Of a stretch of 64,000 nt of DNA, positions 54,728 to 63,086 are shown one piece after another. Position numbers and translations under genes: made by a program. The DNA is from Mesorhizobium_L sp035547755. Its GTDB lineage: Bacteria; Pseudomonadota; Alphaproteobacteria; Rhizobiales; Rhizobiaceae. The DNA lies in contig DASZUG010000055.1 of the NCBI GenBank assembly GCA_035547755.1, positions 1 to 64,000 on the forward strand, in the 5' to 3' direction. The first letter of the stretch is position 1. Every line of letters starts with the position of its first letter. The notes under the pieces were generated by a model, which ran no database searches, was not told the DNA's origin, and saw only the letters and a program-made list of their open reading frames with translations.

Positions 54728-55861
54728 ATGGCCACCCAGCGTATCCTCGATTTCCTCGCCACCCGACGTCCTGACGGCCCCTGCATGGTGCTCGATCTCG
54801 ACGTCGTGCGCGACAATTACCGCGCCTTCGAAAAGGTGCTGCCCGATTCCCGTATCTACTATGCGGTAAAGGCCAATCCCGCCCCCGAGGTGCTGCGGCT
54901 TCTCGCCTCGCTCGGCTCGTCCTTCGATACCGCTTCGGTCGCCGAGATCGAGATGGCGATGGACGCCGGCGCGCCGGCGTCCCGCATCTCCTTCGGCAAC
55001 ACGATCAAGAAGGAGCGGGACATCGCGCGCGCCTCCGATCTCGGCGTTCGGCTCTTCGCCGTCGATTGCGTCGAGGAGGTCGAGAAGGTCGCGCGCGCGG
55101 CTCCCGGTTCCCGCGTGTTCTGTCGTGTGCTCACAGACGGCGCAGGGGCCGAATGGCCGCTGTCGCGCAAGTTCGGCTGCGTGCCGGCGCTTGCCGTCAA
55201 GGTACTCAGGGCGGCGAAGGCGCTCGGCCTGGAGCCCTATGGCGTCTCCTTCCATGTCGGCTCGCAACAGACCGATCTTTCGGCCTGGGACCGTGCGCTT
55301 GCCGACGCCAAGGGGGTCTTCGCGACGCTGGCTGAAGAAGGCATCGTGCTCAAGATGGTCAATCTCGGCGGCGGCTTTCCAACGCGCTATCTGAAGGACA
55401 TTCCGGCGGCTCAGGCCTATGGCGAGGCGATCTTCGCGGCGCTCAGCCGGCATTTCGGCAACCGCATCCCGGAGACGATCATCGAGCCCGGCCGCGGGAT
55501 GGTCGGCAATGCGGGCGTGATCAAGTCGGAAGTCGTTCTGATCTCCAAGAAGGCGGAGACAGATAATGTACGCTGGGTCTATCTCGACATCGGCAAGTTC
55601 GGCGGTCTCGCCGAGACGATGGACGAGGCGATCCGCTATCCGCTCGTGACGCGGCATGATGGCAGCGAAACCGGCGCCTGCGTGATCGCCGGGCCAACCT
55701 GCGATTCCGCCGATGTGCTCTACGAGAAGACGCCCTACCCGTTGCCGCTGTCGTTGACCATCGGCGACGAGGTGCTGATCGAGGGAACGGGCGCCTACAC
55801 CACGACCTATTCCTCGGTCGCCTTCAACGGGTTTGAACCGCTCCGATCCTACGTGATCTGA
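54728..55861 (+). CDS. odc: Ornithine/lysine decarboxylase (type III PLP enzyme)
   Basis: A 377-residue fold type III PLP decarboxylase that converts ornithine to putrescine, and perhaps lysine to cadaverine, the entry to polyamines. Lys48 in YYAVKANPAPEVL forms the Schiff base; HVGSQQTDLSAWD, EPGRGMVGNAG, the Cys of PTCDSADVLYE and GAYTTTYSSVAFNGF are the usual eukaryote-like ODC motifs. GGAGAGAG before ATG 54728 is its ribosome site. With the homospermidine synthase at 20 kb it completes the rhizobial homospermidine route. An acetyltransferase gene follows 96 bp downstream. Confidence 0.94.
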   Translation: MATQRILDFLATRRPDGPCMVLDLDVVRDNYRAFEKVLPDSRIYYAVKANPAPEVLRLLASLGSSFDTASVAEIEMAMDAGAPASRISFGNTIKKERDIARASDLGVRLFAVDCVEEVEKVARAAPGSRVFCRVLTDGAGAEWPLSRKFGCVPALAVKVLRAAKALGLEPYGVSFHVGSQQTDLSAWDRALADAKGVFATLAEEGIVLKMVNLGGGFPTRYLKDIPAAQAYGEAIFAALSRHFGNRIPETIIEPGRGMVGNAGVIKSEVVLISKKAETDNVRWVYLDIGKFGGLAETMDEAIRYPLVTRHDGSETGACVIAGPTCDSADVLYEKTPYPLPLSLTIGDEVLIEGTGAYTTTYSSVAFNGFEPLRSYVI

Positions 55862-55956
55862 CGGGGCTCTCCCGTCGGATCGCCGGCAGGTCAGGCGTTC
55901 GCGCACGCCTGCCGGTTCGCTTGTGGAACGGATTCTGCTCGTGAAGGATCAAGGAA

Positions 55957-56568
55957 ATGGAAATACGGGAGAACATTGCCGGAGTGACGGTCTGGCATCC
56001 GCTGACGATTTCCCCCCTTGTGGGGGAGATGGGCAGCTTCACCATTGGTGCCGAAACGGCGGCCGACATTACGGCGCGCGATACGCTGCTCGATCGAGCC
56101 ATGGGGCCGAACTGGCGCAGGAAGGCGTCGGAGAAACTGCGGCGCGGGCGTATCCCGTCGGAAGGTCTTGCGTTCGTCGCGCGAGATATCAAAGGCGATG
56201 TCGTCGGGACTGTCAGGCTGTGGGATGTGACTGCAGGCGACCTACACGGCTCTGCCCTACTGCTCGGACCGCTTGCCGTCGATCCGCTTCTGAAAGGGGC
56301 GGGCATCGGTTCCGCGCTGATGCGCCACGCCATCCACGAAGCGGAAAAGCGCGACCATGGCGCGATCCTGCTCGTGGGCGACGCGCCTTATTACGAGCGC
56401 TTCGGTTTTTCCTCGGAAAAGACGGGCAATCTGGCCATGCCCGGTCCCTACGAGCCGCGCCGCTTCCTGGCGCTCGAACTCGCAGCCGGCGCGCTCGACG
56501 GTGCGCATGGCGTGCTCCGGCCGGCGGGGCGGAAAATGAAACCGGCGTCGCTCGGCGTCGCCGCCTGA
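55957..56568 (+). CDS. GNAT family N-acetyltransferase
   Basis: A 203-residue acetyltransferase of the YhbS-like group. Acetyl-CoA motif LLLGPLAVDPLLKGAGIGSALMRHAIHEAEKRDHGAILLVGD, then YYERFGFSSE. ATG 55957 follows AAGGA. It lies downstream of the ornithine decarboxylase gene on the same strand, an arrangement also met in other rhizobia, so polyamine or diamine acetylation is a testable idea, but no substrate motif is visible. Confidence 0.85.
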   Translation: MEIRENIAGVTVWHPLTISPLVGEMGSFTIGAETAADITARDTLLDRAMGPNWRRKASEKLRRGRIPSEGLAFVARDIKGDVVGTVRLWDVTAGDLHGSALLLGPLAVDPLLKGAGIGSALMRHAIHEAEKRDHGAILLVGDAPYYERFGFSSEKTGNLAMPGPYEPRRFLALELAAGALDGAHGVLRPAGRKMKPASLGVAA

Positions 56569-56574
56569 GGGTCG

Positions 56575-56599
56575 CCTCACCCGGCGTGAGCGGGTGAGG
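56575..56599. terminator. Inverted repeat between convergent genes
   Basis: CCTCACCCG (56575-56583) and CGGGTGAGG (56591-56599), 9-bp perfect arms with a 7-base loop, in the 35 bp between the GNAT and SCP2 stop codons. No T-tract on either side; likely a shared hairpin terminator or 3'-end stabiliser. Confidence 0.5.
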
Positions 56600-56603
56600 T
56601 CAC

Positions 56604-56885
56604 TCAGATTACCTGGGCGAGCGCCATGGCGATGGACATGTCGCCTGAAACCTTCAGCTTGCCTTGCATGAAGGCGGCGGTCGGGTTGAGGTCGCCGGCA
56701 AGCAGGTTTTCCAGATCGCTCTTCGAGACCGCAATCGTGCAATCCGCCGGCGCGTCGGCGGTTGAAACGTTTTCGCCGTCGATGACGACAACGCCTTCGG
56801 AGCCGCAGTCGAATTTAACGGAGCGGTCGAAGCCACTGCCTGTCACCTTGGCGCGCATCTTTTCCGCGATTGCATCCATGCTCAT
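56604..56885 (-). CDS. SCP2 sterol-binding-like lipid carrier protein
   Basis: A 93-residue single-domain SCP-2 protein: MSMDAIAEKMRAKVTGSGFDRSVKFDCGSEGVVVID ... LAGDLNPTAAFMQGKLKVSGDMSIAMALAQVI. The last segment with GKLKVSGDMSIAM is the family hallmark. It binds hydrophobic ligands such as fatty acyl or sterol-like lipids. It lies 78 bp after the last flagellar-region gene on the same strand but has no obvious link to motility. Confidence 0.88.
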   Translation of the reverse strand: MSMDAIAEKMRAKVTGSGFDRSVKFDCGSEGVVVIDGENVSTADAPADCTIAVSKSDLENLLAGDLNPTAAFMQGKLKVSGDMSIAMALAQVI

Positions 56886-56963
56886 CGGCTGTCCTCTCGA
56901 TCATCCTGACACGTCTCTATTATAGGGCCGCGCGCGCGCCTCGAACAGGCAGCTCGAATGGGT

Positions 56964-57500
56964 TCAGCCCGCACCGCCTTCCGTTTCGTGCGGCGTGATG
57001 ACGGTACCGTGCTCCGGGTCGGCGGTCTCGCCAACATGGCGCTTGAAGGCATTATCCCGGATATCCTGCTTGGACAGATATTCGATCTGCTCGACAAGTA
57101 CGTCATGCACCAGCTTTCGTCCGACCTTCTTGTTGATAGCGTCGCGGATACCGTCGCGGAGCTTATCGAGATCAAGCTTCTTCACCTTGGTGAAATCGAT
57201 CAGCGGATTGCCGTAGAGATAGCTGTAGACGGCGTCGACCAGGAGCGCGTCGGCCGGGATGGAGAGGTTGCGAGAGACTTTCGGCTCGACGGTATAGACG
57301 AGACGGCTGAGGAAATAACCATAAACCCTGCCGTCATCGATCAACGGCACCGATATGACGCCGGTGCGCTCATAGTCGAGGCCGCCGAAGAAGGCAGGCT
57401 GCGCCGCCTTCGCGCCCGGCATGTTGCTGGAAAAGGAATAGGCCATGGCCCCGATCGCCACGGCGCAAAGCCAGAACGCGGCGGCGGCGAATTTGATCAT
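56964..57500 (-). CDS. Inner-membrane/periplasmic protein of flagellar region, function unknown
   Basis: A 178-residue protein with an N-terminal membrane anchor or signal (MIKFAAAAFWLCAVAIGAMAYS) and a periplasmic part with beta strands (GVISVPLIDDGRVYGYFLSRLVYTVEP) and helices (LDKLRDGIRDAINKKVGRKLVHD). The shape, a single N-terminal helix plus a periplasmic mixed domain ending in a helix, recalls FliL but identity is not established. It overlaps the previous gene by four bases (ATGA) and closes the flagellar operon. A conserved protein of this kind sits at the same place in other rhizobial flagellar loci. Confidence 0.62.
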   Translation of the reverse strand: MIKFAAAAFWLCAVAIGAMAYSFSSNMPGAKAAQPAFFGGLDYERTGVISVPLIDDGRVYGYFLSRLVYTVEPKVSRNLSIPADALLVDAVYSYLYGNPLIDFTKVKKLDLDKLRDGIRDAINKKVGRKLVHDVLVEQIEYLSKQDIRDNAFKRHVGETADPEHGTVITPHETEGGAG

Positions 57501-57916
57501 GAGGGAATGCGGTCTCCGGCGAACTCCCTCGCCGAATAGGTGCCGTCGGCCTCGGCGCGCTGTATTGCCTTCTGGATAAGCGCCGCCACTTCCGTTACCG
57601 CGTTAATATGCGCGAGGATTGCCGCTTCGTTGGCCGCCAGTTTCTCGCGCAGCCTGACGAGCTGGGTGCGCTCCTCCGTCGAAATATCCAGCGGGCTGAC
57701 GCAGCGGGCCGCCTTGTTCAATTCATAGAGATAGCGGCTCTTGCGCGCATTCGATGCGGGAATATCGAAGTCCAGATTGCCCCGGATCGCCGCCGTCTCT
57801 TGCTCTATAGTGGCTTCGATGCGGCCGATGATGGCCGACAGGTTTACCGGCCGCGAGATCGTGTCAGTGCTGTTCTGGGAGCGGCTGAGCTTGGATGGCA
57901 GATTGGCGGTCATCAT
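57497..57916 (-). CDS. Predicted flagellar export chaperone (FlgN-like)
   Basis: A 139-residue mostly helical protein with a coiled-coil centre (AIIGRIEATIEQETAAIRGN ... EERTQLVRLREKLAANEAAILAHINAVTEVAALIQKAIQ). The length, helical nature, and place in the flagellar operon, between a rod-binding protein gene and the end of the operon, fit FlgN, chaperone of FlgK and FlgL. Sequence motifs of FlgN are weak, so I give no symbol. The next gene overlaps by four bases; the start is ATG 57916 or 57913. Confidence 0.55.
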   Translation of the reverse strand: MMTANLPSKLSRSQNSTDTISRPVNLSAIIGRIEATIEQETAAIRGNLDFDIPASNARKSRYLYELNKAARCVSPLDISTEERTQLVRLREKLAANEAAILAHINAVTEVAALIQKAIQRAEADGTYSAREFAGDRIPS

Positions 57917-57925
57917 TGAAGCCTT

Positions 57926-58483
57926 CTAGATTCTGGTTTCGTCCGACTGCGCGCCGGTTCCGATCGGCATGGTCAGCTTGCGCTGCATCTCATCGATGAC
58001 GGCGTGGGTCATGAGGTGGCGGGCATCCTGTTCGGCCTTCGCGGTTCCGTCCGAAGCCCCCGTCAAGGGGACGCTCTTGCCTTCGACCATGTAGTGCGCC
58101 TTGAGAAGGCGGTTTGCGATGCCGATGCCGCCATGCTTCGCCATGACGGAGGCAACCTGCTGGGCAAGCTCGGATTTCCACATGTCTCCCGCCAGCCCAG
58201 ATCCGTATACGGCCTCGCTGTCCTTCGGCATCATCGATTGCAGGAATGTCTGAAGAACAACGGCCTCGAACCGTTGATAAGCCTTGTTCGCAGGAGCCGT
58301 CGATGAGGCTGGCGCGGTGCTGTTGGAGGTCCCCGCCGTTTCGGGGCCTACCGGCTCGAAGGGTGCTGCGGCAATTCCCGATTGCGCGCGCTTTTCGAGC
58401 GCTGCCTTGGCGGTTTCCATCCCTTCCGGACCGACCGCGCGTGCCACGTCGAGAACGATATCGCCTGGCGGTGAAATGGCCAA
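57926..58483 (-). CDS. Flagellar rod-binding (FlgJ N-domain-like) protein
   Basis: A 185-residue protein. The centre (about 68-128; YQRFEAVVLQTFLQSMMP, VYGSGLAGDMWKSELAQQVASVMAKHGGIGIANRLL) resembles the FlgJ N-terminal rod-capping domain, which helps assembly of the distal rod; the muramidase domain of enterobacterial FlgJ is absent, as usual in alphaproteobacteria. Residues 30-65 are low-complexity (SNSTAPASSTAPA). It lies in the flagellar operon, 9 bp before the FlgN-like gene. A separate muramidase would be needed. Confidence 0.75.
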   Translation of the reverse strand: MAISPPGDIVLDVARAVGPEGMETAKAALEKRAQSGIAAAPFEPVGPETAGTSNSTAPASSTAPANKAYQRFEAVVLQTFLQSMMPKDSEAVYGSGLAGDMWKSELAQQVASVMAKHGGIGIANRLLKAHYMVEGKSVPLTGASDGTAKAEQDARHLMTHAVIDEMQRKLTMPIGTGAQSDETRI

Positions 58484-58561
58484 AAGTGAGGCTCCCTGGA
58501 GGATTTCCTTGTTGTCCCACTATGGAGCAACAAGCTTGCGGCAGGCTGACGCTGGCGGCGG

Positions 58562-58963
58562 TCAGTCCCGCGATCGCGCCATTCCCGCATGGAACTGGCG
58601 TTCGACCGTTTCCAATGTTTCCTTTTCCTGCTCCTTGCGCTCTTCCTGCCGCCGGGCGGAGCGCCATGCATCCTCCACCATGTTGGTGCGCGCGGTCTGT
58701 GTGGCGACGGCAACTGCCTCCTGGCGCGCCTTCTCCTTGAAATGGTGCTCGCGCGCGAGCGCGGTGCGGACGGCGCGCACATAGAGGTCTGGGAAGAGGC
58801 GGGAGAAGGATTCCGGATCCCCCATCTCGGCAAAGAGTTCCGCCGCTTCCTTTCCTGCCGCAACAGCTTTTGCGGTGTAATCCGCGCGGCGCATCTCGTG
58901 GACGGCTTTCAGCTTGCCCTGCAGGTCGAGGAGGCGGCGCAACCGCCTGCTGTCGGTCGCCAT
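58562..58963 (-). CDS. Predicted FliJ-like export chaperone
   Basis: A 133-residue highly charged protein, almost all helix, with a long basic/acidic coiled coil at the C-terminus (SARRQEERKEQEKETLETVERQFHAG). Size and charge pattern resemble FliJ, the general chaperone of the flagellar type III ATPase complex, although no distinct motif proves this. It starts 4 bp after fliR on the same strand, inside the export-apparatus cluster, which supports an export role. Confidence 0.5.
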   Translation of the reverse strand: MATDSRRLRRLLDLQGKLKAVHEMRRADYTAKAVAAGKEAAELFAEMGDPESFSRLFPDLYVRAVRTALAREHHFKEKARQEAVAVATQTARTNMVEDAWRSARRQEERKEQEKETLETVERQFHAGMARSRD

Positions 58964-58967
58964 CCCC

Positions 58968-59723
58968 CTACCTCCCGATCGTCACGGGGAGGAAGGAATC
59001 CGCATAGAGGCTGAGAAGACTCGGAATGCCGAAATACATGAGAATCAGGCCGCCGGCGATGACGAAGGGAAGCGAGATGAAATAGACCGGTATCTGTGGG
59101 GCGAGCTTATTGATGAAGCCGGTGGTCAGGTTGATCAGCAGTGCGTAAGCGATGAAGGGGCTGCCGAGACGCAAGGTGACGAAGAAGGCATTCGAGATGG
59201 TGTCGCTTACATTGATCAAGGCCGTCTGCGGGTTGAAGAGCACGTCGATCGGCGCGATGCGGTAGGAACTGATCAGCGCGCGGATGATATCGAGATGAAA
59301 ATTGAGCGCAAAGAGCAGCATCAGGGCAGAAAAGGAGATGATCGCGCCGAGGGGCGATTCCGCATAATCCTCGAGGAGGGCAACGCCGCCCGATCCGCTG
59401 AAGCCCATCATGGTTGAGATCGCGGTCGTGATGAATTCAAGGGCGAGGAGATAAAGCCGCGCCACCATGCCGATCAGAATGCCGGTCAGAAGTTCGGAGA
59501 CGACCGTTTTGAGAAGAACCGCGGCGCCGCTTCCGGCATAGGGCAGGAGGACATCGGACAGATTGGCGAAGAGCGCCAGGCTGGCCGCCACCGCGACGAA
59601 AAGCCTGACCTGCATCGGCACGCGCGCGCTCGAAAAGCCTGGCATGGTCATGAAGCAGCCGCCTACGCGGCAGAAGGTCAGAAAGGCCGCGATCACCAAT
59701 TGAGGCAATGGCGCGCCGGTCAC
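58968..59723 (-). CDS. fliR: Flagellar biosynthesis protein FliR
   Basis: A 251-residue export-gate membrane protein with about six helices; FliP5-FliQ4-FliR1 form the type III secretion channel. N-terminal LPQLVIAAFLTFCRVGGCFMTMPGFSSARVP is the FliR signature; the conserved AVHLNLDIIRALISSYR-like segment (here ALNFHLDIIRALISSYRIAP) is present. ATG 59723 overlaps flhA's stop by four bases. Confidence 0.95.
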   Translation of the reverse strand: MTGAPLPQLVIAAFLTFCRVGGCFMTMPGFSSARVPMQVRLFVAVAASLALFANLSDVLLPYAGSGAAVLLKTVVSELLTGILIGMVARLYLLALEFITTAISTMMGFSGSGGVALLEDYAESPLGAIISFSALMLLFALNFHLDIIRALISSYRIAPIDVLFNPQTALINVSDTISNAFFVTLRLGSPFIAYALLINLTTGFINKLAPQIPVYFISLPFVIAGGLILMYFGIPSLLSLYADSFLPVTIGR

Positions 59724-61807
59724 GAAATCGACCCGAGTACCCGGATTTCGACGCCCTTGGCGATCTCGACATGACTGAGCACCGGCAGCGTCGCGAAGAG
59801 ACGCTCGATGATCATACGCACATAGGGCCGGGCGTCCGGGGCGGTGACGATGACGAAGCGTTCGCCTGCATCGAGATGCGAACGGATCACCTTCGATGCT
59901 TCCTGGCCGAATTCCTCAAGAAGACGCGGATCGATATCGAATTCGCGGATCTCGCCTTTGGCATCGCGCTTGAGGCTCTGGTGGAACGCGATGTCCCAAC
60001 GGTTGCCGAGGCGCAGCACCTTGAGCACGCCGCCTTCGGTCAGGTCACCGCAGATCTGCTGCGACATACGCATGCGCACATGCTCGACGATCTGCTCGGT
60101 GCGACGCACATGCGGCGCGATTTCGGCGATCGCTTCGATGATCAGGTGCAGGTTGCGGATCGAGACGCGCTCCGCGAGCAGAAGCTTCAGCACGGCTTGA
60201 AGCCCAGGATAGGAGATATTCGAAGTGCAGATTTCGTCGGCGAGCTTGCGGTATTCCGGGTCGAGCCTGTCGATCAGCGCCTTCATGTCCTTGTAGGAGA
60301 GAAGCTGCGGCAGATTATTGTGGATGACCTCCGAAAGATGAGTAAGCAGGACCGACATGTTGTCGGCATAGGTAAGGTTCTCGCGCTTCAAATCTTCCGC
60401 GAACATTTCCGGCACCGAATAAGCGCGGAGGCCGAAAGCGGGTTCGCGCACTTCTTCGCCCGGTATGTCGGGCGCCTTGCCGTTGCCGATCAGAACCATC
60501 AGTTCGCCGACGCGCATCTTGTGCTCGGTGACGACGGTGCCGTGGATCTTGATCTGATAGCTTTTCGCCGGAATGCCGAAATCGTCGGTCAGCCGCACCT
60601 CGGGAACGACGAAGCCATATTGCAGGGCGAATTTCCTGCGCATCTTTCCCATGCGAAAGGCGAGTTCCTGGTGCAGGGGAAGAAGCTTCGTGGAAAGCTG
60701 CTTGCCGAGTGCGAGCTCGACCTCCGTCGTCTTGAGCGAGGCCTTGAGAGAGTTTTTCTCCTCATCTTCCTTGGCGGCCTTCTTCTGTTTTTCTTCTTCC
60801 GCTTCCGCGGCGGCGCGCTCTCCCGCGCGCTTAGGGATGATGTAACCCACGCCGGCCATGGTGCCGCCGAGGAACAGGAAGGGTAGGGCGGGCAGGCCTG
60901 GCATGAGCGCGAGAACGCCCATCAGGAGCGCCGCGACGAAGAGCGCTCGGGGATAGTTGCCGAGTTGGCCGAAGACTGCCTTGTCGGCCGAGCCGCGCGT
61001 GCCGCCCTTGGAGACAAGCAGACCGGCCGCGAGCGACACGATCAGCGCGGGAATTTGCGTAACCAACCCGTCGCCGACGGAAAGCTTGGTGAAGACATCG
61101 GTTGCCTGGGCAAGGTCCATGCCATGGCGGGCATAGCCGATGGCGATACCGCCGACGATATTGATGGCCGTTATCATGAGACCCGCGACCGCGTCGCCGC
61201 GGACGAATTTCGAGGCGCCGTCCATGGAGCCGAAGAAGGCGCTTTCCTCTTCGAGTTCACGCCGCCTGAGTTGCGCCTCCTTGTCCGTGATCATGCCGGC
61301 CGACAAATCCGCGTCGATCGACATCTGCTTGCCGGGGATCGCGTCCAGAGTGAACCGTGCGCCGACCTCGGCGATACGCGTCGAGCCCTTGGTGATGACA
61401 ATGAAGTTGACGACGATCAGGATCAAAAAAACGATAAGACCGATGACGAAATCTCCCGCCATGACCAGGCGGGAAAAGCCGCCGATGACATAGCCGGCGG
61501 CATTGGTGCCCTCGTCTCCTCTCGACAGGATGGCGCGGGTTGTCGCGATGTTGAGCGACAGGCGCAGCATGGTCGAGATCAGCAGGACGGTCGGAAAGGA
61601 CGAGAAATCGAGCGGCCTCTCGATCCAGAGCGCGACCATCAGGATCAGGACCGACATGGCGATCGAGACCGATAGGCCGAGATCGATCAGGAAGGATGGG
61701 ATCGGCAGGAAGAGCACCGACAGGATGGTGATGATGCCGATGGCGAAGCCGACATCGCGTCCGTGCTTCCTGATCTCGCCCGCAGGGCTGGTGTCCGTAA
61801 GCGCCAT
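59720..61807 (-). CDS. flhA: Flagellar biosynthesis protein FlhA
   Basis: A 695-residue export-gate protein. Residues about 20-330 hold eight membrane helices with the FHIPEP-family motif RFTLDAIPGKQMSIDADLSAG (Asp-rich proton-channel loop), and the C-terminal cytoplasmic domain (about 350-695) forms the nonameric docking ring for chaperone-substrate complexes. Length is as in the family. It lies between fliQ and fliR, the rhizobial order. The gap of 114 bp before it contains no gene. Confidence 0.96.
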   Translation of the reverse strand: MALTDTSPAGEIRKHGRDVGFAIGIITILSVLFLPIPSFLIDLGLSVSIAMSVLILMVALWIERPLDFSSFPTVLLISTMLRLSLNIATTRAILSRGDEGTNAAGYVIGGFSRLVMAGDFVIGLIVFLILIVVNFIVITKGSTRIAEVGARFTLDAIPGKQMSIDADLSAGMITDKEAQLRRRELEEESAFFGSMDGASKFVRGDAVAGLMITAINIVGGIAIGYARHGMDLAQATDVFTKLSVGDGLVTQIPALIVSLAAGLLVSKGGTRGSADKAVFGQLGNYPRALFVAALLMGVLALMPGLPALPFLFLGGTMAGVGYIIPKRAGERAAAEAEEEKQKKAAKEDEEKNSLKASLKTTEVELALGKQLSTKLLPLHQELAFRMGKMRRKFALQYGFVVPEVRLTDDFGIPAKSYQIKIHGTVVTEHKMRVGELMVLIGNGKAPDIPGEEVREPAFGLRAYSVPEMFAEDLKRENLTYADNMSVLLTHLSEVIHNNLPQLLSYKDMKALIDRLDPEYRKLADEICTSNISYPGLQAVLKLLLAERVSIRNLHLIIEAIAEIAPHVRRTEQIVEHVRMRMSQQICGDLTEGGVLKVLRLGNRWDIAFHQSLKRDAKGEIREFDIDPRLLEEFGQEASKVIRSHLDAGERFVIVTAPDARPYVRMIIERLFATLPVLSHVEIAKGVEIRVLGSIS

Positions 61808-61921
61808 GAATCACACTCTAAGCGCCGGCACAGTGCCGGCGGCGCTACGCTAGTGTGCGAAGCTTGCGCGAGGGTGAGGCTGATCGCGCGCCTCATTGTC
61901 CGAAAGAACAGCGATCGATGA

Positions 61922-62188
61922 TCAGAAGCCGTTCTGGATGCGCTGGAAAATCACATCGGCGAAGGACGATATCTGCGCGCCTATAAAGGGGCCGGTGAAC
62001 GCAACGACCACCAGGATGGCGACGATCTTCGGCACGAAGGTCAGCGTGATCTCCTGCACCTGCGTCAGGGCCTGGACGAGCGCGATGCCAACACCGACGA
62101 CCATGGCGACGATGACGGCGGGAGCCGAGGCGATCAGGACCGTCCATATCGCGTATTGGACGATATCGAGTGCGTCGGCCTCGTTCAT
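61922..62188 (-). CDS. fliQ: Flagellar biosynthesis protein FliQ
   Basis: An 88-residue protein with two membrane helices (AIWTVLIASAPAVIVAMVVGVGIALVQAL and VPKIVAILVVVAFTGPFIG) and the VQALTQVQEITLTFVPK loop that defines FliQ, part of the export gate. Start chosen at ATG 62188 (MNEADALDIVQ); the in-frame ATG at 62218 adds ten residues not in the family. Confidence 0.95.
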   Translation of the reverse strand: MNEADALDIVQYAIWTVLIASAPAVIVAMVVGVGIALVQALTQVQEITLTFVPKIVAILVVVAFTGPFIGAQISSFADVIFQRIQNGF

Positions 62189-62226
62189 CGGACCATCCTG
62201 TCTTGTGTCGACCCGCAAGCAGCGGA

Positions 62227-62643
62227 CTATTGTATCGTCACGCCGGCGCCGACCGCGACTTCCTGTCCATTCGAGAGCACTGCGGTGATGCCGTTGGAGA
62301 GCACCTTGACCTCCGATACCGTTCCCGTAACCGTACCATCCGCTGAGGTTATTGTATGGCCGATGATGCTTCCCGCCTGCGACAATGCCGAAGATTGCAA
62401 GAGTTGGTCGAGCTTGGAATTGGTTTGGACAGCCTGTCCGACCTGGGAAAATGTCGCCAATTGCGCGACATATTGCGTCGAATCCATCGGATTCGTCGGG
62501 TCCTGGTTCTTCATTTCCGCCATGAGGAGCGTAAGGAAGGAATTGTAGTCGAGCGTCGGCGCAGATGTTGCGGAACTCGAACTGGAACCATTGGTGGAAT
62601 TTGTCGCGGTGTTGTTCGTGCTGCCAACCGACGGAACGGACAT
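62227..62643 (-). CDS. flgD: Flagellar hook capping/assembly protein FlgD
   Basis: A 138-residue hook-assembly scaffold protein, shorter than enterobacterial FlgD as in other rhizobia. After a Ser/Thr/Asn-rich N-terminus the key motif is FLTLLMAEMKNQDPTNPMDSTQYVAQLATFSQVGQAVQTN; a beta region with GTVSEVKVLSNGITAVLSNG follows. Its start overlaps the flbT stop by one base (TAATG), so translation is coupled. Confidence 0.95.
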   Translation of the reverse strand: MSVPSVGSTNNTATNSTNGSSSSSATSAPTLDYNSFLTLLMAEMKNQDPTNPMDSTQYVAQLATFSQVGQAVQTNSKLDQLLQSSALSQAGSIIGHTITSADGTVTGTVSEVKVLSNGITAVLSNGQEVAVGAGVTIQ

Positions 62644-63086
62644 TATGCGCTCTCCCTCATTTCCATGGTGAAAGCCGCCGGCATCGGGGCGGGTTTCGGA
62701 TGCAGGATTTCATTTTCGGCCGAATAGAGATCACGGATCGCCTTCAACGCTTCATAGACGCGTCCCTCGGCGACAAAACCGTCGATGTGCTTGAGCGAGG
62801 AAAGGATATGCTTGTCGCGGAAGGTCTCGAGCAATAGCGGCAGCGTCGTCTTGAACATGGAAAGCGCCGTCTCGGCGTTGTTCGGGTTCATCAGCATGAT
62901 TTGCACGATGAAATAAAGCTGGCGCAGAGGGGTCGTCGCGTCCTCGGGCTGCAGGACGTGGCTCTCCAGCAGAAATTGCGTTTCGTTCAGCAATTCGAGC
63001 GAGACCTTGCGGTCGACCTTCACCACCGCGCCGTTGATGTAGATCTTCTCATTCGCCTTCAGCGATATCTTCAACCCGCTTTTCAT
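62643..63086 (-). CDS. flbT: Flagellin synthesis repressor FlbT
   Basis: A 147-residue protein from ATG 63086 (MKSGLKISLKANEKIYINGAVVKVDRK). FlbT binds flagellin mRNA leaders and limits flagellin translation until hook assembly, in balance with FlaF, in alphaproteobacteria. Family hallmark LRQLYFIVQIMLMNP is present. An in-frame start at 63182 would overlap flaF widely and is rejected. Overlaps flaF stop (ATGA). Confidence 0.94.
   Translation of the reverse strand: MKSGLKISLKANEKIYINGAVVKVDRKVSLELLNETQFLLESHVLQPEDATTPLRQLYFIVQIMLMNPNNAETALSMFKTTLPLLLETFRDKHILSSLKHIDGFVAEGRVYEALKAIRDLYSAENEILHPKPAPMPAAFTMEMRESA

Noticed and set aside
54585..54869. Open frame through the speF leader into the decarboxylase gene
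   Set aside because: It overlaps the decarboxylase out of frame, has no family, and the region is better explained by the structured leader.
59708..60886. Open frame of 392 codons antisense to flhA
   Set aside because: Same cause: mirror frame of a conserved GC-rich gene; no ribosome site and no recognisable domain.
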